Positions 1 to 12,918 are shown, numbered from the stretch's first letter. The stretch: DNA of 64,000 bases from Collybiopsis luxurians FD-317 M1 (GCA_000827265.1 KN834770.1:376104-440103); one strand, 5' to 3'. Notes: a model not told the origin generated them from the letters alone. Numbers and translations: made by a program.

Positions 1-1649
1 GGCACGCCAGCCGTAATGGATGAAGACATATGTCCCGGCTGAAGTTCCCATCACTTGTCCAATAAATAGCTGAATTCGGAGCGGGAGTAGGTAAAAATGA
101 GTGGAGAGGAGGAGTGAGAGGAACTTACTGAGAGGATGTAGACCGCGTTAAGACGAGCTCTGGCTTCTGGTGCGATGCTAGGAGATTGGAAACAGATCTC
201 AGAAAATGAAAACCAGATGAGATCAGAATAGCTCACCTAAAAATATTCGACGCCAAACTAGTCTGAAGCATCTGTCTGAAAATATCAAGTCCCAAGACCG
301 CGATGATCACCGCTGCAATACTAATGCCATTTCCAATAACTTGCACAACCTGTAGCAAATAATGGGTCTTAATGATAAGCCAGACACAAAGATTGATGCT
401 CACCTGGAAGACAATCAAAGCAATACATCCAACCAACGACGCATAATACGCGGGTAGAGCATCAATGGTCTTTCCTACAAGCGGACCCATAGCAACACCA
501 AACATGCCTACTAACCCGAAAAGGCCTATAACGAGTCTAGACGGCAAAGTAAGTGCAACATCCTGGCAGATAAAAACAGGCTGAGTCCTGACGTGGAATA
601 ATTGTAAGGCTCTCCTCCCAGTAAGAATGTCAATGTCACCCAAAAACTACTGAAACTTGCGCTGCTCCCCAAGTTTACCAAACATGCCTGAATCAACACT
701 GGCTCTGTTACCGCATACTTGGCCATTGTCCACAGCATTCCCCAATACGTCATGCCTTGATTTTTCGCAGGATAGTCCGGTAAAAGTGCCCACGAACCCA
801 GCAAGACAGCTGCTTGCAATCCAATGGCAAGATAATACACTACACGCCATGTAACAAACTGTGCAATGATACCAGCGAAGACACGAGCAATAAGAACACC
901 GAACAGAAGTCCGGCAAAGACGACAGAAAGAGCAGAAGCCCGTTTATGGGCTGGGGCGAGGTCAGCAGCAAGAGGAAGGAGAACTTGAGGTGTAACAGTG
1001 ACTAGGCCAACGAGAAAAGAGAATGCAAGGAATACAGTATAAGATGACGTTACGGCTAGGGGAATGGAAAGAGTTGTGGAAAAAAGGACGAGGAGAAGAA
1101 TCAATTGGCGTCGGCGAACAAGGTCACCCAAAGGCGAGATAAGAAGAAGCCCCGCAGCATATCCAGCTTGAATCAAAGTGGGTACTCTGGATTGAGAATG
1201 ATCAGGACACAGAAACAGATGAACAAATTGGGATGTTTGTACTTTGATATTTCATCGTACGATACATTAAATGATTCCGATAGCTGGACTATGAAAACTC
1301 AGTAGATATATATGCACAAATAAGTTGGAAACCCACTTAATAAAGGCTGGTTGTAATAGAGGTTACTGACCGTAAAAGTACTAGCAAACCCAAACGACGC
1401 ATTCAATACCAATCCGAAATGAAATGGCGGCTTATCAGGACGGTAGCGGAGTCGTTCAGGTATAGGAATTAATCCGAAATCAGTAGTAGGCCAGAGTTTT
1501 GCTTCGGATACCGATTCGGAAGGTTCATTTTCATCAGAGGGAGGTACCATGGTAGAAGCGGGGGTTTGATTTCCTTCAGTAGTCACGGCTTCGGGACCCG
1601 TTGTCTCCAGTGGCATATCCTCCTTCCCTAACCTAGCTTGGTCTCCCAT
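1..1649 (-). CDS. MFS transporter, 5' part (runs off left edge)
   Basis: This is a multi-pass plasma- or organelle-membrane transporter of the major facilitator superfamily; the substrate cannot be told. The ATG is at 1647-1649. About 90 hydrophilic, Ser/Glu/Pro-rich residues precede the first membrane helix, whose region reads FTVSNLYYNQPLL. The exon at about 526-1176 carries the loop 2-3 signature (SPLGDLVRRRQ) and several hydrophobic helices (LPLAADLAPAHKRASALSVV). Further exons follow at about 240-520 and 140-185 (SIAPEARARLNAVYILS, typical of the later half of these carriers). The last visible stretch reads QVMGTSAGTYVFIHYGWRA and leaves the window at base 1, so the C-terminus and stop are missing. 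Short introns interrupt the gene. The N-V-Y and G-T-S-A-G motifs match the large fungal group annotated as 'MFS general substrate transporter', related to bacterial drug-efflux carriers. Family call is firm, substrate unknown. Confidence 0.85.
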
Positions 1650-1964
1650 TTCCGCTTGTTTGCGATCTTCTGGTCCCTGTACCCCCGAATCTATTTATGG
1701 CCCCAGCTATTGCTGTACCCGACCAAAGTTTCTGAGGATCGTGCTCGACCGCTGAGATGATGAGGGGAAGGAATAAGCAGGGTGTGCAGGGTGTGCTATC
1801 AACATCGGCCGAGGTTACCGTGTGCTACAAACTTACCTCCGATTCCGAAAAGGGACCATTTTTCCCATTGTTATGTCTCCGCGCTCCTTCCGTTCCGGTC
1901 TATTTTTGAAGTTCGAGTCTACCTCCTTCCCCATTAGGAAAAGGGCAAAGCAAAGCTTACTAAA

Positions 1965-2770
1965 AATGGTAGTGTCCAATGCCTGTGAAGAATTTGTGAG
2001 CTGACTAAGCAAGGTTTCCTGCGAAAACATGGCAAATCGTACTCAACTACTTCGTTTGCCTTCAGTACAGCTTCTACAGTGTAGTAAAATAGATATAGCA
2101 TCAAATTAATGTGTTTTTAATATCTTAAATATTTTGAATCATAGAATTAGAGCCAAAATTCGTAGTGAGAGGCATATAGCAATTAAGCGCCGGAAGGTAT
2201 AGCTGGATCGAGGTCTACGGCGATAACTGGCAAGCCGTGACAATTCTGAAGCTGCAGCCATGGAGCAAAGTGTTGATAGAAGTATAAGCAATAGAAATGA
2301 GGGTATATGGCCTCAGCGGAAGAGCAAAATGAATGGGGGAAGGATTGGTACGCCACTGAAGCGAGATTTTATACATGATGTAATCACAACTTTTGCCTAA
2401 GTCCCAGCCAAATCTTGCGAAATCGACTTGTAGTGTATAACCCCCCCTGGCTACAAAACTTTGAGAGAGAAACTTGTTTATTTTCCCTCAACAAAAAAAA
2501 TGTTCTGCCCTGAACTCCTCCATTTTTCTTTCTTGTTAATTTATCTGCTGATTATGAACTTTAACCATATCTTTGTTGATAGGATATATTGTACAAAATG
2601 GGGCAGAACATATCAAAGAGACTAGCATTTTAAGCATTTTATCTCTATCAATCTATGCGGAATACCTTGTCGTTGCTATACTATCTGCCCTTGCCATGTT
2701 TTCAAAGTTTTTTCGTACAAAGCGCCCAAATAAGCGCCCAAATTTTTCGCAGGCGTTGGACACTACCACT
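1965..2770. repeat. Inverted repeat, 38-bp arms about 730 bp apart
   Basis: Positions 1965-2002 and the reverse complement of 2733-2770 align over 38 bases with six mismatches; the perfect core is GGTAGTGTCCAA, followed by GCCTG. The arms enclose about 730 bp without a visible gene. This could be the ends of a small non-autonomous DNA element or a decayed transposon. No clear target-site duplication could be identified by eye. Confidence 0.5.
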
Positions 2771-2788
2771 AAAAAAACGCTCGAAAAC

Positions 2789-3070
2789 CCTGCTCGCACA
2801 AAGTTTACGTAAGCTCTCACGCTGATAACGATAAGCGCTCGGGAGGTTGGGTTAGGTTGGTTAGGGTTGGTTAGCTGGTTAGGGTTTGGTTAGGGTTGGT
2901 TAGCGGTTAGGACGGGGGTTTGGGGGCGGAGTCCCCATGGTTCCATGGTTAGGGTTCGGGGTTGAGGATATCGAAAAAAAATTCCAAGTTCATATTCACA
3001 TGCTGCGGTAGATAAGCCTGATATGGTCGAGATAAGATTGATAAGCTTATGTAAAGTTTGTGCGGGCAGG
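2789..3070. repeat. Inverted repeat, 27-bp arms flanking G-rich tract
   Basis: Positions 2789-2815 and the reverse complement of 3044-3070 align over 27 bases with four mismatches (core pattern CCTGC-CGCACAAA-TTTAC-TAAGCT). The arms bracket the telomere-like tract at 2841-2960, giving a compact element of about 280 bp. Its left arm starts about 20 bp after the end of the outer repeat arm at 2770, so the two structures may be parts of one element or a nested pair. Confidence 0.5.
2841..2960 (+). repeat. Interstitial telomere-like G-rich tract
   Basis: The plus strand is dominated by degenerate GGTTAGGG/GGTTGG units from 2841 to about 2912, followed by a G-run and a second TTAGGG-containing stretch up to about 2960. 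TTAGGG is the usual basidiomycete telomere unit, but the units here are irregular and lie inside unique DNA, so this is an interstitial or transposon-borne tract rather than a chromosome end. Confidence 0.6.
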
Positions 3071-3582
3071 ATACTCAAAAAGCTCACATCTACTTAATAC
3101 TATCAGTGCGCCAGCGAGTCACACACTAAAAAATTACATGCCAATTTAGCTAATGACTATGAGTTGACTGTGAAGCATATTTTTTTCGCCTGCGAATTAA
3201 AAACTTGACACTCACTTGTAGTGGCAATTATGACGTGCACCAAGCTTCCGCTCTTCCAGGTTGCTGTTACTGGTGCACTTTCAGAGGCACTACTGGTACT
3301 GATTAAATTATTGTCTCATTCACTGAGACAGCGATTGAGACCGTATTGTTAATGAGGATGATTGGAGAAGTATAGGGGAAAAAAAATGGAAAAGGCAACC
3401 AACAAAACATTAAGTCCGACGCAACATGATAGAAGGAATAGGAACAAAATCTGAGTTATACATTGGAAAGACGATTGTAAGAAAAGGAGCCTGCACGAAA
3501 CTATCCCGGCACTACTGTTGTAGCACCCAAGGCAATTCTACCCTCCGCATTTCATCTTCCTCCGCTTCTAAGCATCATCTTC

Positions 3583-6500
3583 TTACGACAAATGGAAACT
3601 ACCCAGCCCCTCCTTAATCGCAACGTCCAATTTCTCCCTCATCACCGCTTTGCTCGAATACTCTGGCAATTTCAGATAATTGACACATGTCATAACACTG
3701 GGCAGATAGTCATCAGCTGTCAAGGGTGCTTCATGTGGCTTGCGGACGACGGTGAGGGGAGGATTGAGGCCACGGAAACCTGTAAACATGGTAAGAAAGC
3801 CATGACCAGAAATAAGATAGGAAGAGATCAAGTGTACCTCCAATGGGTAATTTCGGACTCCCAGTGATAAACTGCAAAAAGTCTCGTCTGGTACTAGGAT
3901 TGTACTCAGAAAGAACTTCCACGAGATCATGGATTGCGCGACTGTCGGGGTTGAATCCGTGGTCTGCTTTGACGGCTTCGCCGAGAGCTAAAAGAAAATA
4001 GTTGTGAATTAAAGTTTTATAGATGGACCATCACAACCTCACTTTCTATACTCCAATCCTCATCTCCGTTTCCGAACAGCATTACCAGTTCATCCACTGA
4101 AAAAGTTTGGAGATCACTGATAGGAAAGACTTTACTGAATCCATCTCTGAAAGCTTTCGCTTGCAGCGCGCTACCGGAACCAAGGATAGCTTCGAGGACA
4201 AGCTGAACATACTCTTGAACATTAGAAGCTGTTACCGGAATTTCTTTACCGGAGGGCTGAGAAATGAGATCAGAACACGACTGGTCAAGAGACAAAATGG
4301 GATCTAACTGACCTTCAGTTCGATATCATACCCAGGCAACGTAAAGTCAAGGGCAAGATCTTCAACAGTGACAGACCCTTCGACCAACGCGATCTTCTTT
4401 GCGAGCTAAAAGGAAGTTCAGTCAGTACCGAACTAGACTAGGTATATTAAGCTGAATTGAATTGCCTTATCTGTCGCGGGCCGCTGGGATTCCGCAGCGA
4501 TCGTCAACAGCTTTTTGAGGGAGTTGGCAAGATCGACATCGACGAGCTAGGCGGGAGGAAACTCAATTTGCCTTGCTATTATAGGATCTAAAATAGTGTC
4601 GTACCTTGAGCGATGCTATGGTTAACGGAACTTCCTCGCCCAGGACAAGCCTGAGGAAGACTTTGTTGAACGACAAGTCAATGATACGCGAGTCTAATAA
4701 GGCCTTAGCAACAAACTGGCCAATGACGCGGAAGATGTGGGTTCGTTTTCTGGTGAGAACAAGAGTTTAATGACGATGCACTGATGGAGATAGAGATTGA
4801 ACTGACTGGTCCCCACCAGCAATATCTTCCGCCGGAATTGGAGCAGGATACAAACCACTTGGATGGCTCACAAACTGACCGCCTTCAACCGACGCCCCGT
4901 GGTCCGAATCCCTCCAAATCTTCAAATCTTTCCTCGAGAACTCTTTCGAAACCAACGAGTAAAACTCCAACGTTGGTCCCAATCCTGTACCCACCTCTTC
5001 AAAATACTCAACTTCAAGCACCGAGGAAGACGAGCCGTACAGTTCGAACACCTTCACGGCACTCTCGAGGATATGTTTCCTCGAAATGCGTACCTTTTGG
5101 CGTTGCAGTCGTCCCAAAAAGCCAATGCCGTCATCTCGCCGTGAGCTATCTTGGCCGCCACGGGATTGTTGCGATTGCCACTTCAATATGAGACGGGCAT
5201 AACCAAAGGAAGTCGATTGGAGGAAGTTGTATCGTGTGGCGAAAGGAAAGAGGAACGGGAAGTGTTGAGGAAGGTCAAGAGCCCAGTCAGGTAAGCAGGA
5301 ACTATAAACTGTCAAAAAATATATACATTGAAATTCACGAAAGAATGTTACCTGGCTACAATCATCGTCTCCTCTAATTGGCGTGTCAGTTTCGCACTTA
5401 GCTTGTTGTTCACAAATGCTGTCTCTGGAAGATTCCGCTTTTCACCACTGAATAATGAACCTTCAGCCTCAAGGGTGTTTAGCTGATGCAAGACACGGAG
5501 CAGACGAAGAATCTTTGCATGAGGGGCATCTTCAGTGAGAGATGATAAAGGCGGCGTTGACGAGCGCGGTCGGATGCCTGATTCAGACCCACCTGTTATC
5601 ACAAAACATTGATATAACAACCAATCTGAGAACAAGGGAAGAGCTTACTATCGGAAGCGGGCGCAGGACCAGGGACCTTCCTGAACTTGATCGTGTAAAC
5701 ACCCTGCCAGAAAAGACTCGGAGGAACACGGCCAGTCTTCTTCCTCATCTCATGCTGATGTATGGCGCCATAGATCGTTAGATCCAGCGGGAGAACATGA
5801 TCGTCCATAGCAAACTCCAGATGCCAGTCAGTAGGTTTAGCTTTTAATGCAGATGCATAGGAAGGCCGGGAGGAAGCCGGGGGTCTAAAAGTAGAAGCAG
5901 CCCCTTGGCTAATTGACGTGCTTGGATTCGGGGTTGCTACACGAGTCCCATCAGGCGTCTGTGCTTCAACCTTGGACCCATCTTCAGCGACAGATAACGT
6001 AACGGTTTTGTCTGATATTGAGTTATCCGGATCAACGTCGTCGTCATCGAATACTTCAGCGTCCACCTCTTCATCCGAAAAGTCAGCATGCATTTCCGAG
6101 TCTACTAACGTGTCGCTGTGGGCCGATTCTGGAGCCACAGGTGGTGGCGGCATGACTGGAAAATCAGGCAAAGAGCTAGTAGCTGAAGCATTTGCTTCAG
6201 GGGCAGGCATTTCAGCAGAAGCTTCCCCTACTTCAGCAGAGGTAGAGATCGAGCCATTCTTCTTTGCACTAAGTCGTTGGCTTCGTCGACGTGTTATAGT
6301 GCTACCTGCACCACTCTCTGCAGAGGAAGAAGATTCCGCTGGAAGAATCGGAGGCTCAGATCTGCTAGGTTCCCCGGAGCCAGAGGCAGAGCCTGAAGCA
6401 TTGCTTCGCGATGACCCTGTGAATCCTGAAGCAGCTAAAGCAGCGAGCATTCCTGACAACCGGGAGGGATTGCTACCAAAAAGACCTGCTACTCTTGGAC

Positions 6501-9500
6501 GAAGATAGTCGTGCAAGGCTTGGAATGTCGCAATGGCATGTATCGATACAACAATATTCTGTAGATTTCGAGGCACACCAGATTCATCTTCCGCAACCAA
6601 TCGAAGCCGTAGTTGACGCGCTAGCAAAGAGGGGGAACTACGTTTGGAGTCTGCGAAAAAATCAGAGAGTTGTAGATAGTTAACTAAGCCTACTCACCGT
6701 CAGATCCCTGTGATACGGTGATGACATCAAAAGATTCCATTCTGGTAAAACTTTCTTGCAACTTCTTAACAAATGTGGAGAAAGGTGTCTGGGAACTGGA
6801 TAAAGTCTTGTTCTTTCGATTTACCAAAGAATCAAGCAGAAGCTCCTTGCGGCGAGTCGCTGACACTGGAAAGATGAAACGTCAGTAGGCAATACTCATT
6901 AGTAAAAGCAATAATACCCTTTCGATCACTCTCAGTGGCAAACTTGAGCAGACCATCAACTAAGCCGCTCTGCAGGAGCTCAAAGCTAGACACAGACGTA
7001 TGAGGAGACGCAAAAAGTGTGGTCAAGTCCCATAACACCTCAGAAAGCTCTTGTTCAGAGGCATGCGATGAGCTGATGCGATCGACGAGGGTCTTTAATT
7101 CCTTGAGTGTATTGTCACTATCTGCCTGCTCATCACCTGATAGATACTTGAACTTCATGATTCGAGCGCGGAGAGTGATGGCATCTTCTGGTTCAAGCGC
7201 GAGAGAAGACAATTTTTTGTATCCCGGAATGGTTGGTGCTGAGGAGGATGACGAGCTACCAGCGGCGGATGATGTTGTGGTTTCGGGCGTACCCAGATCA
7301 GAAGAATCCTTGTCTTTGTCTTTGTCCTTTTCTTTATCCGTCTTTTCCTTCAGTTTTGAAGCCAAGGTACGGGCCGCCAAAAACTCGATTTCATGGAAAA
7401 CACCTTCCCGACGGAATGCAGGCTTATATAGAGAAGGAACCTTGGAAAGAAGGAGATCTACGAGCTGTAGAGCGCCAATCACGAGAGTAGGATGATCACG
7501 GGAGGAGAGGATAGAGGAAGTAAAGCTAGCGACAGGAACAAACTGCAGGATAAATAGTTAGCGCCAAAATATATACCGATTCACAAAAAGAATTGTCTGA
7601 CCGTCAAAACTTGCTTCAGACCATCGGCATCGAGGAAACTAGCAGCTTTGAGTAAACCCGTTAAAGTTTTCACCCTGACCGGGGTATTCACGCTGGCAGC
7701 GTAGACATCTATGAGAATGGGCACTGTGAGTTGCATGAAGCGGCCGACAACAGCGGGCTTGGACCGCAGAAGTTCTGTCCTATCCGTAGCCGGATTAGGG
7801 GCGGCAGAAGTTGAGGCCTCTGGCGTTGGTTGATCTTCGGGAGCAGGAGATGGCGGCGCTGGAGGAGGAAGTAACATTGCAGCAACCAGGGGTGCCTGCG
7901 CAGCTGCTCGAGCAGCTGCTTTCTCGGCCTTTGTTTTTGCTTTAATCATCCTTGTGAGAGTTTTCTCCGTATAAGCTTTGTGATCAAAGACACCGTCTAC
8001 GTCAAGAAACGCATCAACATGAGCTAGAGCATTAGACAGTAACCAGTCTGACCTTTTGGAAGTGGCGGCATCAGCTCTGAGATAAAGCTAAGTGTCTCCT
8101 CGACTTGGTCCTTAGGCCGATGAGCTAGGTTTTCCATCACAGTCATATCTGCGAGACCTCCACCTAACCCTTGCCCGCCACTTGCACCACCTTGTTCTGA
8201 AGAGCTTGCCGATGCTGAGGGAAGAACACCTGTAAGAATTTGGTACAAAGGGTCCACAATGTCAGCTTCTAAGAGAGCGATAGTAATCTTTGGACTGGCT
8301 CGTGCAGCAGTCGCAAGCGCCCGGAGAAGCAGGGTGTACGTGTTGGGAGCAACCAAAGGCGAGCCGCCCGCTGGCATTAGTAGTTGATTGACTGCTCGGA
8401 TGAGGTCAGTGTCCACAAGAGATTCGAGATTCTCGGTGGATGATCTGTGATAAGAGTCAACCACACGAATAACACAGAGACAAGCGAATTCGACAAGTCG
8501 TTGGTCAGAGTAGGACAGGCAATTCCTAATGATTGGCCAAACACCACTGATCATGGGGAAGTATTCAGACGAAATGTTTCGACAGCAGTTCGATGCGGCT
8601 TGAAGCGCAGTCCTTTGAACAGCGATAGAAAAGAAATCAAGATAATTGAGTAGAGCTGCCAGACCACCTTCTCGGACAATCGAGCTAGGAAATTCCTCGG
8701 AGATCTTCTCCATAGTCTAAGCAACGATCAGTCCTGGATATAATGAAATATAGGTAAGACACATACGCTCAAAGTCTGTTCCGCTAGGTCAATATATGAA
8801 ATCTCAATTAGCTTGCTGCACAGAACAGGAATCGCTCCATGATAGACGACAGTATGCGCCACACCGGGAAGGGCTTCCATAAGGTTAGCCAAGCATCTGC
8901 AAGCCAGTACTTGAGCTTCAAGATTATCATCGCCGGCGTAGGTTCCGCCAGTACTTAAAGCAAGCGCAGCAGCAAGAGCAGCATCCTCATCTTTTTCCTC
9001 GTCGCCCTCGCCCTCGCCGCCATCATCATCGTCATCTTCATCACGATCCGCACCGCGGCCGCCGAGGATCTTGACCAACTCTCGCACAAACGCCTCCACT
9101 TGGAAGGAACCTGCCAAAGTGTCCTCAGTGCTGATACTGAGTAACTCACTGAGCTCTTGCAAAGTGACGAGACGAGTGGTGGGATCAGCGGTGGGTTTGA
9201 TGTTATTCAACATCGTCTTGAGACGTGATGATAGCGACATCATGTAGGAGCCAAACTGACGATAGTCTCCAAACATGGCGAGAGCAGCAGCGGCATCATC
9301 TAGTCCACCTGGCAAGCCTCCGCCTTGAGTTGGAGGTGATTCGTCATCCTGATTTCCTTCGTCTTCATCATGGTCATCGTCGTGACCGTCACCATCGTCT
9401 TCACCGATGTGGTCATTAGCATGCTCTGATCCTTCACCATTGCCTTCCTCTATATCTTCCATCGGCTCACCGGGATCATCGTCTTCGTGGTCTGAATCTT

Positions 9501-10227
9501 CATGTTTGAATTCGGGACCCATCATGTTGATATCTTCATCATGATGCTGAGATGATTCTGCTTCAGCCATAGCCTTCGCCTTCATTGCTATCTTTCCTGT
9601 AACAGTAGATCTGCACAGTATTGCCTGAGTACGGCTTTGAAGAGTCCAAACTGACCTAGCTCACCTGGTCTTTCTCGGCATGTCGGGGGTCGCGGTAGTC
9701 TGAAATCGAAGGCTGTGAGAAGTTCGGGTTCGTTTGGTAGAAGGGCCTGGGGTGTCTTCGTCTGAAGTAGGCTCTGGGGCTGCACGTTTCTTCCCTTTCG
9801 GGTCCTTAAGTGGTTCGTTAATCGTCAAAGGAGGGATACCACTGCGGCGTGTACTGCTGTGTAGAGTGGTTCGTGAGATTTCGGGAAGTTCATGAGGGAA
9901 AAAGAAAATTATGACTAACCGTCGCCGGATTGATTCTTCAGATAAAATTTCCTTTGCTTTGCCTTTTCTGGAGGCTGGTTCACGGGTTCGTTTGATACTG
10001 GCTCGGGTACCACGAGAGGATTCAGCAGGTGCTGAGGAAAACTGTTCTTCAGACAGTGCGTGTTCTTTCTCCTGAGTTTTTTCCTGCGACTTTTGCTTTG
10101 CGGCCTTTACTCGAGCACTTGATCTTAACGGTTTCGCTGAGATGTCGGTGCTGCTGTCTTGGTCGAGCTGAGTTGTTGAGGATGTACTGGCAGTAGCTTC
10201 TTGAATTTGGGATGCTGGTAAGTCCAT
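3583..10227 (-). CDS. UFD4: HECT E3 ubiquitin ligase, UFD4/TRIP12 type
   Basis: This is an E3 ligase that transfers ubiquitin from its own active-site cysteine to substrates; yeast Ufd4 acts in the ubiquitin-fusion and N-degron pathways, human TRIP12 in the nucleus. The ATG at 10225-10227 opens an N-terminus rich in Ser, Lys and Arg, followed by a long acidic region (about 9340-9560) with runs of Asp and Glu. An armadillo-type helical region spans about 8020-9330 ([37 protein letters not shown]), as in TRIP12. Low-complexity Ala/Pro and Lys/Asp segments follow. The HECT domain occupies about 3583-5300 ([20 protein letters not shown]). The catalytic cysteine lies in [10 protein letters not shown], codon 3685-3687, and the protein ends EGLGSFHLS. 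It is about 1,900 residues with many short introns. Next gene upstream is an aminotransferase on the same strand, 219 bp away; no functional link is implied. Confidence 0.93.
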
Positions 10228-10446
10228 TTAGAGTATATACCCAGCCATCGATGGAGTAGACAATCAAGAAGGATGCCAGCCGCCTTTGTCGTCGTCAGTC
10301 ACGGTGGTTAAGAATTGGCCGGCGGCTGAATGTTACATGTAAGCTTACATCAGCCGGACTCCGGAAGGCTCGGAATCGGAATTGGAGTGAGTCAAAGCAC
10401 CCAGTTTACACATACAAAACGACATATATGTACAGCTGTATATCCT
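10228..10446. promoter_or_regulatory. UFD4 upstream region with 14-bp palindrome
   Basis: This 219-bp gap contains the UFD4 promoter and the 3' UTR of the aminotransferase gene. A perfect 14-bp palindrome, ATGTAAGCTTACAT, lies at 10337-10350, about 110 bp upstream of the UFD4 ATG. It could be a dimer-binding site; nothing further supports that. Confidence 0.3.
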
Positions 10447-12426
10447 TTACACTAGATTTTCTTTGATGACCTCCTCAATAGCTTCTACAAAAATATCAAC
10501 GATTTTCTCAATCTCCTCTTGCGTAACATTGTATGCAGGCGACAGCAAGATATGATTTCCCTTCGTTCCTTCGAGATTAGAACCTCCGGTAAAACCCATG
10601 ACAATCAGTCCCTTCTCCAGTAAGCGGGCCTGTGCTACCATTGCAAACTGCCGACCTTTCATATCAAGTTGCGCAGCTTGCGGAGATTCGAAGTCGAATT
10701 CAATGCCCCAGAACAGTCCAGCACCTCGGATGTCAAATACATATGGTGCTGAAAGAGCATTGGGACTTTGCAGTCGTTTGCGCAAGAGTTTAGCTATCCA
10801 TAAATATAGGTCAGATATTCTTAGCGCGAGCCCAGAACAACTGACAAAGATAAGCTCCTTGGTTGCGACAGTTTTCGAGAAGGTTCTCAGAGGTAATAAT
10901 CTCTTGCACCGCAACTGACGCTGCACACGCGAGTGGATGAGACTAGAAAGTGCTTAGCGGATGCGTATTGCACTATCGGCGAGTTCTCACTTGGTAAGTG
11001 TGGCCATGTTTCCAGAATCCAGATTTTCCACGAATTCCTTCTGCGACGGTTTTGGACATCAAAACGGCGCCGATTGAGGCATACCTGCAATGTTCTCAAT
11101 CATTTGGAGACCGGGAGAGAAGGTCCAGCTTACCCTCCTCCTAAGCCTTTAGCTACAGCCTGGATATCTGGCTGTTCAGTTTGTGAGTTTCGGTACTTCC
11201 GGAGAGACAGCAGCTCTCCTTACCGATGCGCCGTCGCCGACCGACTCCCAAGCATGTAAGGTTCCCATTCCTAAGTATAACTTTAACACAAAATATTGAA
11301 GAAAACTTCGTCAAAACTCACGGCCCATTCCACACATGACCTGAAAGTGCAGTCATTGTTTATCTTCACTTCTCTCGCATTTGAATGAGATTTTACTCGC
11401 CTCATCAAGGATAAAAAGGGCGCCGTACTTGTGGCATATCGCTTTCATCGCAGCAAAATAACCCTTTGGTGCGCCGCAAGCCCCAATGGTGGCACCAGAG
11501 ACAGTTTCAGCAACAACTAAGCACGGAAACCAGATCCGATACAATATCTAGAAAGCCAAAACAGAAAGACGTACATCCAATAACAGTATCAGGACCAAGT
11601 TCACGAAATTTATCCTCCAGCTCTTGCGCTAGCTTCTGCACATATTGCTCTTCAGTCTCATTTGGAAGCTGGAAACGTGCAGCATAAGCAGGAGAGACAT
11701 GGTGGAAATTATTGCGGTCGAGTATCCCTTCATAGGGGCCGCGGCGGCCTGGGTGATGTGCCAGAGAAAGAGTGGCGACTGTATTGCCGTGATAGGACAA
11801 CTTGCGAGCAATGAAGTTAGTTCGTTGCGGTTGACCAAGTTCGTCATAATACTGTAGCATTGAGGCACAAGTTTACAATACAGAAACACGATAACGAGGA
11901 AATCCGAACCTGTTTGGCAAGTTTGAGAACGCCTTCCATTGCTTCTGAACCTGTACAACAAAATCTGAGTATCTGAAGATGGTAAATGAAAATATGAGTC
12001 TACCAACCGCCAGAGACAATTCCACACAACTCAAACGCGCCGTTCCCACTCTGAATTAACATTTCAGCGAGCTTCTCAGCAGGCTCACTAGATAGTTGCA
12101 TGCTATACACATCTGACAAATAAGGAAATCAATGGGCAGCAATTGGAAAGGACGCTGGCCCTACATGGAAGGCGATCGAGTTGGTCCTTGATAGCTTGAA
12201 TAACTTTGGGATGGTTTGTGCCGATGCACGCGACAGCAGCACCTCCTACGGCGTCGATGACTCGACGTCCATCCTCCAGATCAAGATAGATGCCTTCCCC
12301 ATGAGTAGCAACCGGTGGTCTCCACGGGGTTCGATGGATAATTGAAGTAGGCCTCAGAGTAGGTAAATCCGATTTCAAGCTAGCGGGGTCGGAAGTTATG
12401 GCGGTTACAGTGGCTACAGGGGCCAT
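10447..12426 (-). CDS. Class III PLP-dependent aminotransferase
   Basis: This is a fold-type I pyridoxal-phosphate transaminase of class III, the group of 4-aminobutyrate, ornithine and beta-alanine/adenosylmethionine aminotransferases. The ATG is at 12424-12426. Early residues GIYLDLEDGRRVIDAVGG and CIGTNHPKVIQAI are the usual N-terminal class III pattern. Further in are ARKLSYHGNTVATLSLAHHPG, an AETVSGATIGACGAPKGYF segment, the D-E motif of the PLP ring (LFILDE-VMCGMGR), and AVAKGLGGG holding the presumed Schiff-base lysine. The C-terminal domain reads RGAGLFWGIEFDF and HILLSPAYNVTQEEIEKI, ending IKENLV. The enzyme is about 470-490 residues with eight or more short introns. No clear mitochondrial presequence is visible. 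The amino donor cannot be assigned from sequence alone. Confidence 0.9.
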
Positions 12427-12918
12427 GATGGCGGCGATGAATCAAGATAAAGCCTTGCGCAATATCGACTTGGGAACGTGTAAGAGGCGTGTATGAGGAG
12501 CCAATGCGTGACTGGAAAATCTCTCAGGCGAAACATGTTAGGCTTTGCAACAACGAGCGAGGGTAAGGCCGCCGGCAGGATATTTCAAGGGTATGGTCCG
12601 TACGCTTTAACGGATTCTGAGAATAGAGTTTTAGATTTAATTGGAGCCTAATCTGCTGCAGCAGTTATCGCTGGAATCGAGAATCCAGCGGCAACAGGTC
12701 TAACATTAAGTGTCGTTTGTACTGAACATGGCCCGATACTTTCCCTGCAAGAATCAAAGCGAAAATTTTACCCAATGACGGCCCAAACACCTATTGGCTT
12801 TGAAGATCCGCAGGCCGTAAGCGCCTCTATGGCACCACCGGCAAATATCTTGGGAGTAAACTTACATTCGAGCGTTAGACACAAGTGATCTTCCTGAAAA
12901 CTAAGATACAGTAATTTC
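12427..12918. other. Intergenic, aminotransferase promoter / PRP6 3' end
   Basis: About 490 bp separate the aminotransferase ATG from the PRP6 stop, both on the minus strand. No coding exon is supported; open frames here are in the wrong phase. A perfect 12-bp palindrome CTGCTGCAGCAG lies at 12653-12664. Confidence 0.5.

Larger units (their letters stand above)
1650..3582. other. Gene-free stretch with inverted repeats
   Basis: About 1.9 kb lies between the MFS start codon and the UFD4 stop codon. I find no convincing coding exon on either strand. It holds two inverted-repeat structures and a telomere-like G-rich tract (listed separately), AT-rich flanks, and presumably the MFS promoter at its left end and the UFD4 3' UTR at its right end. 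Confidence 0.6.

Noticed and set aside
5918..6508. 196-codon open frame on the plus strand inside UFD4
   Set aside because: It is the antisense shadow of the UFD4 exon, whose biased codon use leaves the opposite strand open.
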